Positions 1 through 12,010 of a stretch of DNA of 64,000 nt are shown here, one piece after another (position 1 is the first letter of the stretch; the number at the start of each line of letters is the position of its first letter). Below the pieces are notes generated by a model. That model did no database searches. It had not been told where the DNA came from and saw nothing but the letters and a program-made list of their open reading frames with translations. The DNA is taken from contig NC_063156.1 in assembly GCF_020921035.1 (NCBI RefSeq), positions 10,428,501 through 10,492,500 on the forward strand, read 5' to 3'. The translations under genes were made by a program, and so were the position numbers. This DNA comes from Rhodamnia argentea. Lineage: Eukaryota > Streptophyta > Magnoliopsida > Myrtales > Myrtaceae.

Positions 1-613
1 GTATTCCTAGTTTTCTCGGTTTTCATTACCATCAACCAGTCCCAAATCTGTGGCTTCACTATCAAGCTAATGCCAATAGACCGAGCCGATAAATCTCTAT
101 TTCCTGATAACCTTACTCTCGTGGACAGATGTGAGAGAATCCGAGATATCTCAAGCTCGTATCTATCTACTTGAAACCGCCGCTTCATCATGTTCCTTGG
201 AGCAGAATGATACAATTGAATATGAGCTTTACACCTTACAACCTCGAATCACGAGTCATCATCTTGGTTGCTTCATAACATCTATGACGGTTGGCTTGCG
301 TTCTTATGCTCCCTGCCTAATGGTGGATACAGGTAGCGACGACACATGGATGCAATGTGAAGAATGCTCCGAATGCTTCGAGATTAGGTAAGGTAACTTC
401 AGTCGACATGAATCACAATCCTACCGACCCTTACCTTGCAATGATAGCCGTTGTTATCCTAAATTATGTGAAGATGATGATTGCATGTACGAAACAATGT
501 ATGGATCCGAGTGCGAACTTTGCTACAGCAAAGGAGCAGTAGGTTTGGAAACCTTTGACTTCCCGGACAGTAAGACAACGGTCAAAAAATTCCCAAACAT
601 TGCGTTCGGTTAG
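1..613 (+). pseudogene. Nepenthesin/CDR1-like aspartic protease, 5' part, broken
   Basis: The remnant resembles the N-terminal half of a plant secreted pepsin-like (A1) aspartic protease. Frame 1 opens at the window edge with a hydrophobic, signal-like stretch (VFLVFSVFITI) followed by GFTIKLMPIDRADKSLF, as in nepenthesin propeptides. A one-base frameshift near position 145 moves the reading into the frame starting at 131. That frame carries the first catalytic motif, MVDTGSD (DTG at 326-334), then a Cys-rich segment (WMQCEECSEC). An in-frame TAA at 389-391 breaks it. The same frame then continues with recognisable family sequence (SYRPLPCNDSRCYPKLC, GLETFDFPDS, PNIAFG) to a TAG at 611-613. 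The second catalytic Asp and the C-terminal half are not found downstream. The start codon lies outside the window. It is clearly non-functional as read, barring sequencing error. Confidence 0.75.
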
Positions 614-3600
614 AGTTTAATGTAGCATGAATGACATTTCACAGTCTCACTTTCTAAAGGCTATGTGGACATGTTGAGTATAACCATGATAATTCCTGCC
701 AAAAGGCATGGCCGAGGACAGGTCGTTATGTGTCTTTTCCTCTTGCTTGATAAAGTTTTGTACGACGTGCCATCTCAATGGTTCCTGTAATAAAATGCAG
801 GCATTTTCTTGATTAGGAATGCGTAAAAATCATGATAACAATTTTCGATCAAATATTTTTCACATACTTTCCAGGAATAACAGCGCCGGGATATATAAGC
901 ACGGCACCATGTAGTTTCGATCCGTGCATCATCACTGACAGAACATGCACATTTACCCAATTTTTTTGGGAGCACATAGCCTATGCCAATTTTTCTATTG
1001 GTGGCCCAAAAATATTGCCTAAGTGGCATTGTTTGTATCAAGGCCTAAGCCCGAAAAGAAAGCAAAAAAGAAAGAAATTAAGCACAAACTTCAATCAAGA
1101 ACAACAAACACGCTTTATCTCTCGAACAACCTCTGGAGTTCAAATTATTTTAATCTTCATTTACTCTTTGAGGTTATTGTTTATCCTAATATTCTAAAAC
1201 CTTCCGGAAACGATTTGGCTTATGTATGTCGAGCATGCTAGGACTCTCCCGCAAACATAAGCTGACCCTTTTTTGGCATTTGGAAACACATAATATTAAG
1301 TGGATATTTGATCATATCGAGATCTGAGTTTTCAAGATCTAAAGGGTTCGAAGTGTGTGGATAGATTTCTATATTTTGCTTTTCACGTAATCTAAATTTT
1401 GCGATAGATGCATATTGACTTCTTCTTAAATCGAAAATACTTGAAACTTTCATAATATAATGAGATAGACCCGTACATTCACCCGTTAGATATATTGTCT
1501 ATATTAGGATTAGTTTTATCCTTCCTTGTGTTAGAACATATAGGCTTTTTCTTCTTTCCCTTTGTCCCACATAAGAAGAGTACTAAACTCTTTACCTCTT
1601 CCAAGCATATATAAAGGCTTCTCTTGTACATAGTTCCACACCATTTATTAGAGAACAAATTCATTCTCTAAACCTAACATCGCCTCAAATTGGCGGGAAG
1701 AAAAAGTTGCATATTATTTTTTAAAAGACTTAACAAAAGCACGCAGATATGCACCTTCGAAGCATATTGCTTTCAAGTCTCAATCATATGTTTCTATTTA
1801 CACAAGCAGGTGAACATTTGCAAAGTGCCTGTTACCTTGAAGTGATCTTCTACTCATCTCCATCCTCAACTTATATGTAGTTTAGGAAATAAATCATCCT
1901 TGAAGGTGCAACTTAATATCTTAGTACCGGCAAAATGCATACCTTGTACGTGGTCAAGTTATTTCCAAGATTCGTGATATTATATATTATTTGATAGGAT
2001 CTTTTGTGATTTCTTTTGGCTACAAATGAATCCTTTTTCACTACTTTTTTTTAACTATTTAATTGACTTTTGTACAAGCAAGTAAAGTTGCATTGGGTTC
2101 TTCAATTTTTTCTCCAGATTATTGTCAGTTCTTCACATAACCTAATCTGTCTTTGTGTGTGCATGTGAGACTCGTATCAAACTTCAGCACATGAAGAGAA
2201 TTGTCTGGTTCTCAGAGGAGATTTGTCCAAGAGATACTCAAGGACATGAACTAAATGTTTCCAAAAAAACAATGCCATAAACCCTAATTAAAGAATAGAC
2301 ACCCTATCAAGTCTAGTCAGTCATTCCTTTTAAAAGGAAAGTGCACGCAGCAACAGAGATGAAGTTCGTACCTCTAGGTTCATATAGTAATATTGACCAC
2401 TATTCATGAAAAATAGGAAGTAATAGTCACCAGAGGTATTGAGATTATTCAACTATTTCCTTATTTTTAGCATCATTATCTGAAGAAAGATTGGCTTTTC
2501 CCAAGAATTGCCTCCTCCTGAATAGGAAAGTCACCATTGCATCTTCGAATTACATATTATTGCCATGCTGAGGAGAACGCCAAGACACATTTTCTTAAAT
2601 ATAAGCAGGACCAAGCAACTCTAGAAATTCTGTGTTTTCCGAGCGTGCTCATTTGGACATTAGTCTTGATATCTTCCTTTTGTTAATGACAGAAGCTCTC
2701 AACAGCATATATAGCGCCTAGAGAGCTTAGTGCGTGCTACTTTGATGTAGGTTTCGCTTTAGGGCATAGAGTTTTGTGGAGGATGCATGGGAAACACGAA
2801 AATCCAACAAAAGATGTAGTTTCTCAAGAATCAACATGTGCTTTTCTGGCAAAAATGAAAAAGATAATAGAAGAATGATCATGTAATGAGGAGAATACAT
2901 GCATCCATTAACTGTAGTCTAGCTGGAAAGCAAAAGAGATAAATCCCACTTTTTCCATGGTAAAACTATGTCCAACCACCTAGGGTTCAGCCCTTAAGAC
3001 AACATATAGGATTATAACTGGGGAATCCATTTGTAATATAGAAGTAAGTTTAATGTCAGGACACAAACATTGGCCTTCAGCATTCTCTCATTCAAATAAG
3101 TCGGTACATAATGTACTATACTACACAAGCAAATCCCGTAGGTCTTTATCATACGATCTTATCAACCAATATAGATATTGTCTTGTGGCGTGTGGTCACG
3201 ATCAATTTGCCAATAGCAATATAGATTTCTCCTAGCATTTTACTTAAAAAACCAATATCCATGGCCAATCAGCATTTCCCATAAAGCCCGGTGGGAGGCA
3301 AGAAAAGAAATGACAACAGAGAAAGAGACAGCTCATTTACCTCATTATACAATGAAAGTCACGCATGTCCAAACAATTCCAAATATTATGTCCATTATAT
3401 TATAAAAAAATTAACGGGCAGACCCACCATAAAATAAAAGAATTAGAAATCTTCAAGTTTCTTAAATGGGACTTTTGTTGCTTCTTACGCATCTCCACTT
3501 TAAAAAAAAAAATCTTTTTGTGTATATAATTGGTAGGTGAGGGGGACAAGAAAATATAAAGGTCAAAATAATTATATGTGGACATTGAAAGTGATATATA

Positions 3601-3700
3601 TATTCAATAAAATACAAAAGATCTAGTTGACAGGCCTGGGATTGAAAAGATTGACCTGCGTCTCCTCCATCACTGCCAAAAGAGAGTAGCCAAAATACTC
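614..3700. other. Intergenic, no recognisable gene
   Basis: About 3 kb of AT-rich sequence. The longest open frame (832-1197, +, 121 codons) has no recognisable domain and looks like chance. I see no tRNA, long repeat or clear transposon end here. The last few hundred bases probably include the 3' UTR of the minus-strand BOP gene that follows. Confidence 0.4.
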
Positions 3701-3953
3701 AGAGATTCCTCTCGTCTCGTTCCATGAGAGATCTCACATCATCTCCAGCCAAAAAGAAAGAAAAAACTGAACTTCATCATGTGATGATGATCGTTGAAAG
3801 ACCTATGCAAGCAAGAACATAACACCAGGCCGAAAAGAAAAAACCACCCTAAAGAGAAGAAGATCAAGATACGGAGGAGAGCAAGAGATGAGAATTTACT
3901 TAACTCCTATTATATGTGTTGATAATTGAGCTTGAGCCTGAACCTGGGCGTAG

Positions 3954-6234
3954 CTAGAACTCGTGCGAGTGACGATACAAACCATGAGAACCATACAAAT
4001 TCATGGTTTCCCTCTGGCTATTTTGGCTACTTTGATCATCTTCATCCATTCTAGACCCCATTTGTGTGCCCAGATTTAGGTACACTCTCGAATCAAGGTT
4101 AATGTTGCCCATGTTGTTGCCGCTACTGCCACTGCTATGATCGTCGCCGCATATCGGCGGGTAGATAGTTGTGGTACTAGATGCGTGTGTGTTCGTGTTG
4201 GCATTCCCGGCTTCTTCTCGCGAGATCACGAGGGCAGCCGATTGGACAAGCTCCAGGCATAGCCTGAGCTTGTTTGGCTCGATGTGGGCTAAACCCGGGA
4301 CCGCCCCTTTGAAGAGGAAATCGGAGGTTAGGTTTCGGAGCACGTCGAGAGGTGTCACGCCATCGGCTGTGCGGACGGTGGGATCTGCATGGTGGTCAAG
4401 TAGGACTGCCACCATGTCCGGGGAGACCATCTCCGCGGCAAGGTGGAGTGGGGTCTTGCCATTGGGCCCTGCCGGGTGGTTAACATCCGCCGCCCCAAGC
4501 TCGAGCAATGCCTTGACGACCTCCCGGCTACAATTCTCAACAGCATAATGCAGCGCTAGCGCTTCGTCTAGATTGAGGCCCTCGCCCATGACCATGAGCT
4601 TCACGAGCTCAACATCGGAAGAGTCGAGGGCTCTTCTCATCCGCCGGATCTTTTGGTCCTCGAGCTCAGCGGCCATGCTCACTTCGTGGGGATGGCGGTG
4701 GTGTGGCATTATGGATTGCCTAGCCATCGACAACTTCAGCCTGAGCTCTTCAATCTTGGCCACGACGTCGATGGGGAGATGTTTGGCCAAGACTTCAGGC
4801 GGGAGGCCAGATTTGGCGACGAGGTGGGAGCAAGTAGTCCAAAGTTGGTGCATCTCCTGCTTTCTTGAGGCAATCAGTACCTTCATTACATCTTCTATAG
4901 AGGCCTTCTCTACCATGCTTGCCAATTGCTTCTGCCAAACGACAAGCCATAACCAGACAACATTGGTCAGTGAAGTGTGATTTTTGCACTGCATCATTTG
5001 TAGTAAAATTTGAACCCTTTTGAAGTGCAAATCGATGGGAGTATGCTTTCACAAATATGGTGCTTAGAACAAGTCATTCAGTGACAAGTTGTCTTTTCCT
5101 TGTTTTGCCCCATTTGCAGAAAAAACCTCAAAGTGGGGAAAGTGAATGTCGGGAAGAATTTGGGAAACCTTTTGTGAAGTGGAAGACAAGACTGATCATC
5201 GCCATAGCTAAATGTAGAAAGCTCTTGAGCGTTTGCTACTAAAAGGTAGATCTAACCATTTCAAGAAACCCCAAGTTCTGCATGAAATCAACCCCTTTAC
5301 ATCTCTTTAGCTCTTAGGTTTTACAGTGGAATCAAATTGGTCGAAGGAAGATTTGAACTTACACAGTTGAGTTTGAGAGATCAATGAGATTAAAATGAGA
5401 AGAATATATGCGCTCTGATATTCTGCTATTTTGAGGGGGAAAAGAATAGAATTTGATCGGCCAAGATTTGTTTTTTTAACACATCCAGCAAGCGTCACCC
5501 ACTCCATGATGGATCCATAATTTATTTAAGTTATCTACCAAGAAGAGACCAATAATAATGGCACTCAATAAACAATTCCACCTCCAAATCCAAAAAAAAA
5601 AAATCACTTTCTAAATATCCAAAAACCCACAATCAAGCAATGTCCCCAGTAAGCAAAAGCGAAAGAAATCCCTCATGAACGCTAAAGACTTGCTATGGTT
5701 ACTACTGGGAGACACATCCATGTAAAACATGTCGGAAACCTGAGTGAGCAGTGCGAGCTGTTCGACGCCGAAGGATCGCGCGGCGGCGAGGGTGTCAAGG
5801 GCGAGATCGACGGCGGAGGTGCAATGCGTGTGCCAGCACCCTCTGTTGCCGCAGTCAGGCCTCGGCTCGTGCTTCTGCGGTACGATCGAGACCTGCCCGC
5901 TGTACAGGAACTGCAGCACCAGGAGGAAGACCTCGTACCCGACCGAGCTCACCGGGATCACCCCCGGCGGCGGAGGCCTCGGCGGGTGGTGGCGCGCCGC
6001 CGCCGCCGCCGCTGCTGCCGCCTGGGGGCAGCCGACGGGGTCTGGGAGGGCGGAAGGCGGGTCGGGGCCGCAGAAGAACTTGCGGAAGAAGAGGCTGCGG
6101 GCGGCGAGGATGCAGCGGTGGGCGTGGACGAGGCGGCCCTCGACTGTGAAGGTGACGTCGCTGAAGGCCTCGCCGTTGATGAGGAGGTTGAGGTAGTCTA
6201 GGGAAAGAGATCTGAGGGAGTCTTCTGGGGTCAT
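3954..6234 (-). CDS. BOP: BLADE-ON-PETIOLE (NPR5/6-type) BTB-ankyrin transcriptional co-regulator
   Basis: Two exons on the minus strand: 6234..5740 (165 codons, ends LALLTQ) and 4931..3954 (325 codons plus stop), 490 aa in total, normal for BOP. Splice signals are visible: donor CAG|GT at 5740/5739 and acceptor CAG|A at 4932/4931; the intron is 808 bp. The start MTPEDSLRSLSLDYLNLLIN is preferred over the ATG eight codons upstream because it matches the BOP N terminus. Domains in order: BTB/POZ (about residues 20-130, FSDVTFTVEGRLVHAHRCIL), a C2HC-type zinc finger (CGNRGCWHTHC), the conserved KQLASMVEKASIEDVMKVL segment, ankyrin repeats (GKTPLHLAAEM, DGVTPLDVL), and a C-terminal tail ending NLYGSHGLY. 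Known family role: a nuclear partner of TGA bZIP factors and CUL3 adaptor that sets organ boundaries and abscission zones. Exon 1 has a run of nine alanines inside the BTB region. BOP1 and BOP2 cannot be told apart here. Confidence 0.93.
4932..5739 (-). other. Intron of the BOP gene
   Basis: The 808-bp single intron separates the BTB/zinc-finger exon from the ankyrin exon, at the position known for BOP/NPR5-type genes (after LLTQ, before KQLAS). GT is at 5739-5738 and AG at 4933-4932 on the minus strand. It is AT-rich and contains no other gene that I can see. Confidence 0.85.
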
Positions 6235-6306
6235 TGCTGGGGGAGAAATGGAAAACAAGAAGGATTCTTTCTTGCTTATGAACAGTAGGGAAGTGGCTGT
6301 CTGGAG

Positions 6307-6315
6307 CTATTTAAA
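6307..6315 (-). promoter_or_regulatory. Putative TATA box of BOP
   Basis: The minus strand reads TTTAAATAG about 75 bp upstream of the BOP ATG, which would give a 5' UTR of roughly 40-50 bp. No other TATA-like motif is closer. Position and sequence are suggestive only. Confidence 0.35.
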
Positions 6316-6319
6316 ACAG

Positions 6320-7121
6320 GAGATTCTGAGGAAGTGAGGGCATAATATATACATGTGACTCCATCCAACTTGGCTGCCAGGGGGGTTAACTTTCCGCCTG
6401 ATTGACCTCGTTCAACATTCACCAATACAACAATCTTGGCTAAAGACATGTCCCTTTGGTGTCCTAAGATCCCAAGTCAATCTTTGGTCGCCTCACATCC
6501 TCAATCTTATATCCCACCTCCGATCTGTGATTGAAATTTAAAAAATGCTGGAAGGAACTGTGGGGGAGGGGAGGGACCGTGGTCGACGCCGGGTGTCGGG
6601 TAAGATCCGGATCGAGAACATAATATAGCAGCGAACATATGAATGCATGAGGTCATGCTAGCCCTTGCCTGTGGTTGGGCGAGGGTCACCGGCCCTAGTC
6701 GGTTTCGTAATTTTCCATTAAAAAGTTTGTCTCTTTCGGTGGATTCTTTTAATTAAAATGTGAGACTCACTTGATATCATGAATACTCAAACGGTAATTA
6801 AAATTGACGCATTGGATCGACGACGCGTCTCGTATAGCCGCGTCAGCAAAAATGGAGTGAGGGAATCACCTTAAGGGTAACATTCCATCAGATACAAGGT
6901 GTACATGACTTTTGACGTACTTCGGCTCTGGTTGGGAGGGGAATGAGCCACTGTTGTTTTGCCCGTGGAAACTTAACCCCTTTCTCCATCGCTTTATAAA
7001 GGAGGGGGAAAAGAAAAATTATTGCAGTGATGGACAACACTACACATCAACCACACTGTCTCATGTCTTATGAATTCCGGCCCTCAGATTGGACTTTTGA
7101 CTTGTCTTTTCACTATCAACA

Positions 7122-7152
<31 letters not shown>

Positions 7153-9228
7153 CATGATGTTCATGCATGACAAGCTTTATGACTGGAATTGGAACTCAAA
7201 TTGACTCGACTTCAACACGGATGTGAAGCTTTCTGGGCCTGCACAAAGCCTCTTCTTCAACTTGGTTTCCTAAGTAGAATGTGTCAAAACTCTCGGCAAA
7301 AAGCATTTAAAGGCAAACACAGAAAGCTTGGACGGTTTTCCAAAATTTCCGATCTTTATAAATATGCTCGTCTTGATCTTGAAGGTCTGAATCCATTCAA
7401 TCACTTGAGATCCTGTCTACATCGAACCCCAAAATATTTCTTCTTTGAACTGTGTCGAGTCTTCGATCCATAAACCAAACGCTTCGTTCGGTTGGTTGGA
7501 ATGAAAAATTTGGTATGAAAGTAAAGGAATTCAAATGAATATCCGGTGATAGGAATGGTGAATAAAACTTGAATGATCCTGTTGGTGTGCTCTCCATCAC
7601 TTCTGCTTTCTCTTCTCTCTCTCTCCTCTTTGTTGGTTGTCACTCTCTTCCCGCCGCACAACTTCACCTTGGCCTGTCAAAGACTTCAGATCGAGGTTGC
7701 CAACGTCACGGCGATCTCAATTTGAGGTCGAGCTGGCCAACGTCGTCCAAGGTGTTAAAATCTAAAGTCTCGACGATGTGGATTTAGGATGATCGATTTC
7801 GGGATGGGTAAGTTTCAAGTCAAGAACCTAGACCTATCCCGTAAGAGTTGATTGCTAGTATTTGGAATCATGAACCAAATAGGTTGCAGGGTCGACCGGC
7901 AAACTAGGCTTAGCTTTTAAAGAAAGAAACTTTTAGTTAGTAAAGTATTATTTAATAAGAGCATACAAGGAGCACAGTATGTGGTAATAGTGGTCAAGGC
8001 ATTGATGGATTTCCTAACCTTCCTTGATTCAGAACCCATCTCCAAAAAAGAAAGAAAAAAGGGTAACAGGGAGTTGAACCGACTCAGTTCGACTTCGAAC
8101 CAATAAGGCTGGTTCGATTCGGTTCGTGACTTGAACCAAACCGGCCTAATGCTGGCGCGGTAGTGGGCTTGTGGCGGCACAAGTGAACTTCAATTGTAAA
8201 TGGATGGCAGCAGTGTGAGGTGGAAATGAGGTGAACTTGATGATTCGTGTGTTTTTTTATGCTCTGAGCGCGCACGTGCATGTGTGGATGAGAGAGAGAG
8301 AGAGAGAGCCAGCAAAACGATGCCGATGCCGGTTCTGGAGCGGGCGATGGTGGTCGCGGGCGGTGGGTGGGTGGCGGCATCTAGTGCTAGGTGAAGTGGG
8401 TGGTTCGGTGAGGGTGATGTGCTGCTAGAGCTAGTAGGCTTTTCATGGCTCCTTTGTGAAAGGATGGTATCATAGTCCTTTAATCAGGGTTTAAGGTTTA
8501 GAACGCTAATTGCAAGTTTTGAAAAACTAAAGAGTGCAAATTGATATATCATAGTTAAACTTGTAAAGGTTTTTTTTTTTTTTTTCCTATTATACTTGTT
8601 AAAAGTTTAGATTCCTTTTAGGTCGCCTTGCTAATATAAGATTCTGCGTCTTTTCCATTTGCAAAGCGCAGGAGAGGCCATTGAAAAACACTTTTCTCAT
8701 GATCGATGCCTGAATCCAGATAAATTCTTGTACATGTATTAAAAACACAAATCCTTACATATGACATGCCTGAAGTGCTTATGAACAAACCCAGGTTTCG
8801 ACTGGGCACAGTAGAAGTAAGTAGATCCAAATCTTGTTTAACATGTTTATGGTAGATTTGAGGCCACGAGAGACTAATCTACAAGCGTAACAGCAAAAAC
8901 ATTTGATCATATGTGATTCGAGATGAATTTGATACCCAACATTCCCAATAGGCTCTAAAAATGTTGTGTAAAATTCCGTTCCAAATTGTTGTCGACATGT
9001 TATTGTTTGCTCGATCTAGTGGCGGTTCACTCACATGACCACACACACGGTCTTAAAATATGCCGTGATAATTTGAGGTGGTGTGAGACTGTTTGTCAAC
9101 CTAGCAACCTAAATAATCATATGCCGTGATTATTTAGCAATCAAAATAATCGCCACATTAGACCTATGCTTGTGATCAATCTTTTGCCTGAGATTGCCAA
9201 TTACTATTAGTGATGGAACACGATTGCA
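6320..9228. other. Intergenic with degenerate repeat fragments
   Basis: No supported gene. It holds a GC-rich patch at about 6540-6700 (GGCGAGGGTCACCGG style, like cassettes inside foldback elements elsewhere in the window). There is a (CT)n run at about 7129-7153 and an (AG)n run at about 8289-8308. A GGTTCGATTCGGTTCG-rich patch lies at 8080-8150, typical of plant hAT-like non-autonomous element ends. The open frames here (about 60-98 codons) are on both strands and unrecognised. Confidence 0.4.
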
Positions 9229-9866
9229 TCACAAAAAGTGGCCTTGTACGAAGACACGTTTGTTGCCATTACCCGTCAATAACTTTTGTGGAAGACTTTC
9301 TACGCACTGCTCAAGTCGTCTCAAATCTTTCGTCTCAATCTTACATCCTTCATTAGTCGTGCAAACGCAATTTAGTTTACGACAAAATTGTCTTGTCATT
9401 GACGTGACGCAACCAGACCGCGTGTTGGCAATGAAAATCACACCTTTGGCGACGAAAGTAATCCATACCATGACGCGACATGTGTAACCAATCTAATGTC
9501 GTTTCCCCCATGATATAGTCTAACACAAACGATTCGAATGACAAAATATCTACGTTGACTCTTTGGGAGAGATTTTCCCTTGGTGGATGCGATGTTTCAT
9601 CACTCGCAGGTCCCTTCCAAGTCCACAAAGAACTAAACTTCGGCAAATGTTGACATGGAGATGCACGTAGAATGCCGATGGGGAAAGTGGATGAGAATCG
9701 AAATCATGAGCCTTTTGTGGAGGGTGTATAGAGGGTCAAACAACACAAAATCACTAAATTCTTTCTTCCCCTTGGTCGTTTTGTTGGAGATGGTGGGTGC
9801 GGTCGGTGGTGTTTGGACTAAGATCACACACAAAACAAGAAGAAAAACTGTACATTTGTTTCCCAC
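9229..9866 (-). other. Overlapping short minus-strand ORFs, unrecognised
   Basis: Three minus-strand open frames follow one another with small overlaps (9866-9633, 9646-9377, 9471-9229), as if one longer frame had been broken by frameshifts. The first begins MGNKCTVFLLVLCVILVQ, which looks like a cleavable signal peptide. The second contains YIMGETTLDWLHMSRHGMDY, faintly like the xILGMDWL region after the protease of Ty3/gypsy polyproteins. Neither similarity is strong. It could be a decayed retroelement, a small secreted-protein gene, or chance. Confidence 0.2.
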
Positions 9867-11386
9867 AAATAAAGGCTCTCGGTCACAATGCCTTGAGGGC
9901 TAGAAGGTCGGCCGCAAGGAATTTTGATTTTCGTGATGTGACGGACTCAAAAGGTGACACAAGCGTTAGTGAAGGAGATGGACTTGGCCATATTGTACTA
10001 AGCCACCACCGCGTGCCTTATTAGCCATTTAGGTCTTGTGGTACATGATTAGCTTTTGACTCAAGATGTGTGGCAAATGTTGTATGTGCGCACATTGGAA
10101 AAATTCCAAGTCTTATCGCATTAAAGTTTGCTAGTTATACCGAACAATTTCGCTTTGTTATGAACAATGAGTGAAAGGATTAAGACTCAATTAACAAAAA
10201 AAAAAAAAAAACAAGTTTAAGACTCCATGTCGTCGTCCACATAAGTATCGGCGGTCCAAAATTGGTCGGAATGACTAAATTGACACAAATACAAAAGGTT
10301 TAGAACGCAATTAGCAGAAAGTAAAATTTAGGATTGGATTTGAAAAATTGCAATAGGTTTGTGAGATTTTGTAAGACCACTACCAATTATTCTAAAAGCT
10401 TAAGCTTCTCTTATATTCTAACACTCCCCATCATACTTAGTCCGGACATGAAAATATTAATTGAGGAGGCAAATAAGGGCATAGAAAGATTTGAGCTCAT
10501 GACATTCTACTTTGATATCATGTGAGATGAGGTAAATATGAGCATGGAATGATTTGAACACAAGACATCATACTCCGATATTGTGTGAGATTTTGTAGGA
10601 CTATTGTCAATTGTTTTAAAAGTTTAAACTGTTAGATGATATTCTAAAACTCCCCCTTATTGATGACTTTTTTTGGGTAATTTTCCTATCATTAGTTGAT
10701 AACACAATTTATAAGAAATTCATCCGAACATGCTATGTGCTCGAGTTTGACTAACTGCAATTCTTGGTTGTGTTCGGGTGCAAATTTTTTTGTTTGGGAT
10801 GTTATTGTAGGTCTAATTATTAATGCGAATGCTTGATTTTGTATACTCACTTTGACCTATGATAGTTGATTGTGCCTCAAAATGTTCGTAACAAAGCGAC
10901 CTTGGATATTAGGGTATGATGGAATTCATTATTTCGCATGTTTTTTTAGGCTAATTGGGCGACACTTATTAGTTAGGTTATAGGCTTTGCATCGCAATTC
11001 ATTTTCATAGAAGTCATTCACTGCATGGTTCTGTTATAGACATTCATTAAATTTCAGATTTGTATCTTATAGGATGTTTAATAAATAGGCGCTTTTAGAT
11101 TATTTAGTTACAAGGAAAACTTAGATTTACATGCATATTTTTACATAGTAGACATAGGTTTGGATTATTCCTATATTAGTATCTCCTTTTGGAAGAGTAA
11201 TTTATTTAGGGATGTTTTTCCATGGCATCGCATTTGCATATTTATTTTCTTTATTATTCAAACAGTTCATTTAAGAAAACTTGTACGAATCTCTTCGAAC
11301 TTTCAATTCATTGCACCTGGGCCTCTGTCCCGCGGAAATCAATCCAAACCTTCTTGGGCGATTACTAAATGTGGCCTTAGTATCAT
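9867..11386. other. Intergenic, AT-rich, repeat debris
   Basis: No supported gene. About 10255-10340 resembles a single arm of the MULE-like elements described at 11387 and 16257 (AATTGGTCGGAATGACTAAA). About 10350-10660 holds two loosely similar segments around 'gatatcatgtgaga' and 'gatattgtgtgaga'. Nothing else is recognisable. Confidence 0.35.
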
Positions 11387-12001
11387 ATATAAAAGTACCC
11401 AACAAAAAGCCTTAAATCTATTGCATTGGTATTAGTGAAGTCCTAAACTTTTCAATTGAACCAATTTAGTCCTAAACCTTTTACATTTGTAGCAATTCGG
11501 TTCATCCGGCCAATTTTAGCCGAAAATTGCTGATATGGACGTCGGCCGTCCTACATGGTACAATTAACACTAATGTGGATAAATTTTTAAATATTTTAAA
11601 AAAGTTTATTAGTTTTTGTGTTCTTTCTCTTTTTGTTTTCTTTTTTGTATTATTGAGGCCGGCGACCATCGGTGAAGGTAAGGCCATAGTCGGAAGTGAG
11701 CGTGGACTGGCAAGCCCTTGCCCAAGCAACCCCTTGCTAGCCACAATAATAAAAAAAATGAAAAAAATAATAATCAAAACTTCATAAAATATTATAAAAT
11801 TATAAAATTCCTCCATATCAGTATCAATCGTATCCTATAGGATGGCCGGTGACCATATCAATCATTTCTGGCCAAAATTAATCGGATGAACTGAATTGAC
11901 ATCAATATAAAATTTTAGGATTAAATTGGCCCATTTGAAAAGTTTAGTACTGAATTAGTACTAGTGCAATAGGTTGATAAACTTTTTTTTGTACTTTTTC
12001 C
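11387..12001. mobile_element. Non-autonomous MULE-like element with 9-bp target-site duplication
   Basis: A 615-bp element is flanked on both sides by the direct 9-mer TAGTATCAT (11378-11386 and 12002-12010). Its ends are inverted repeats about 160 bp long. The right end read in reverse (GGAAAAAGTACAAAAAAAAG, CCTATTGCACTAGTAC, CAGTTCATCCG, TTTTGGCC, TGATATGG) matches the left end with scattered changes. A 9-bp duplication is characteristic of Mutator-like elements. The centre has a GC-richer patch (11655-11745, GGCCGGCGACCATCGG) between AT-rich stretches, perhaps a captured fragment. No transposase is encoded. Confidence 0.75.
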
Positions 12002-12010
12002 TAGTATCAT

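Noticed and set aside
832..1197. 121-codon frame as a continuation of the aspartic protease
   Set aside because: I could not align it to the C-terminal half of the family; it lacks the second DTG/DSG motif.
4171..4980. Plus-strand frames of 125 and 135 codons
   Set aside because: Antisense to BOP exon 2; no recognisable domain.
5695..6201. Three plus-strand frames of 132-168 codons
   Set aside because: Antisense shadows of the GC-rich BOP exon 1.
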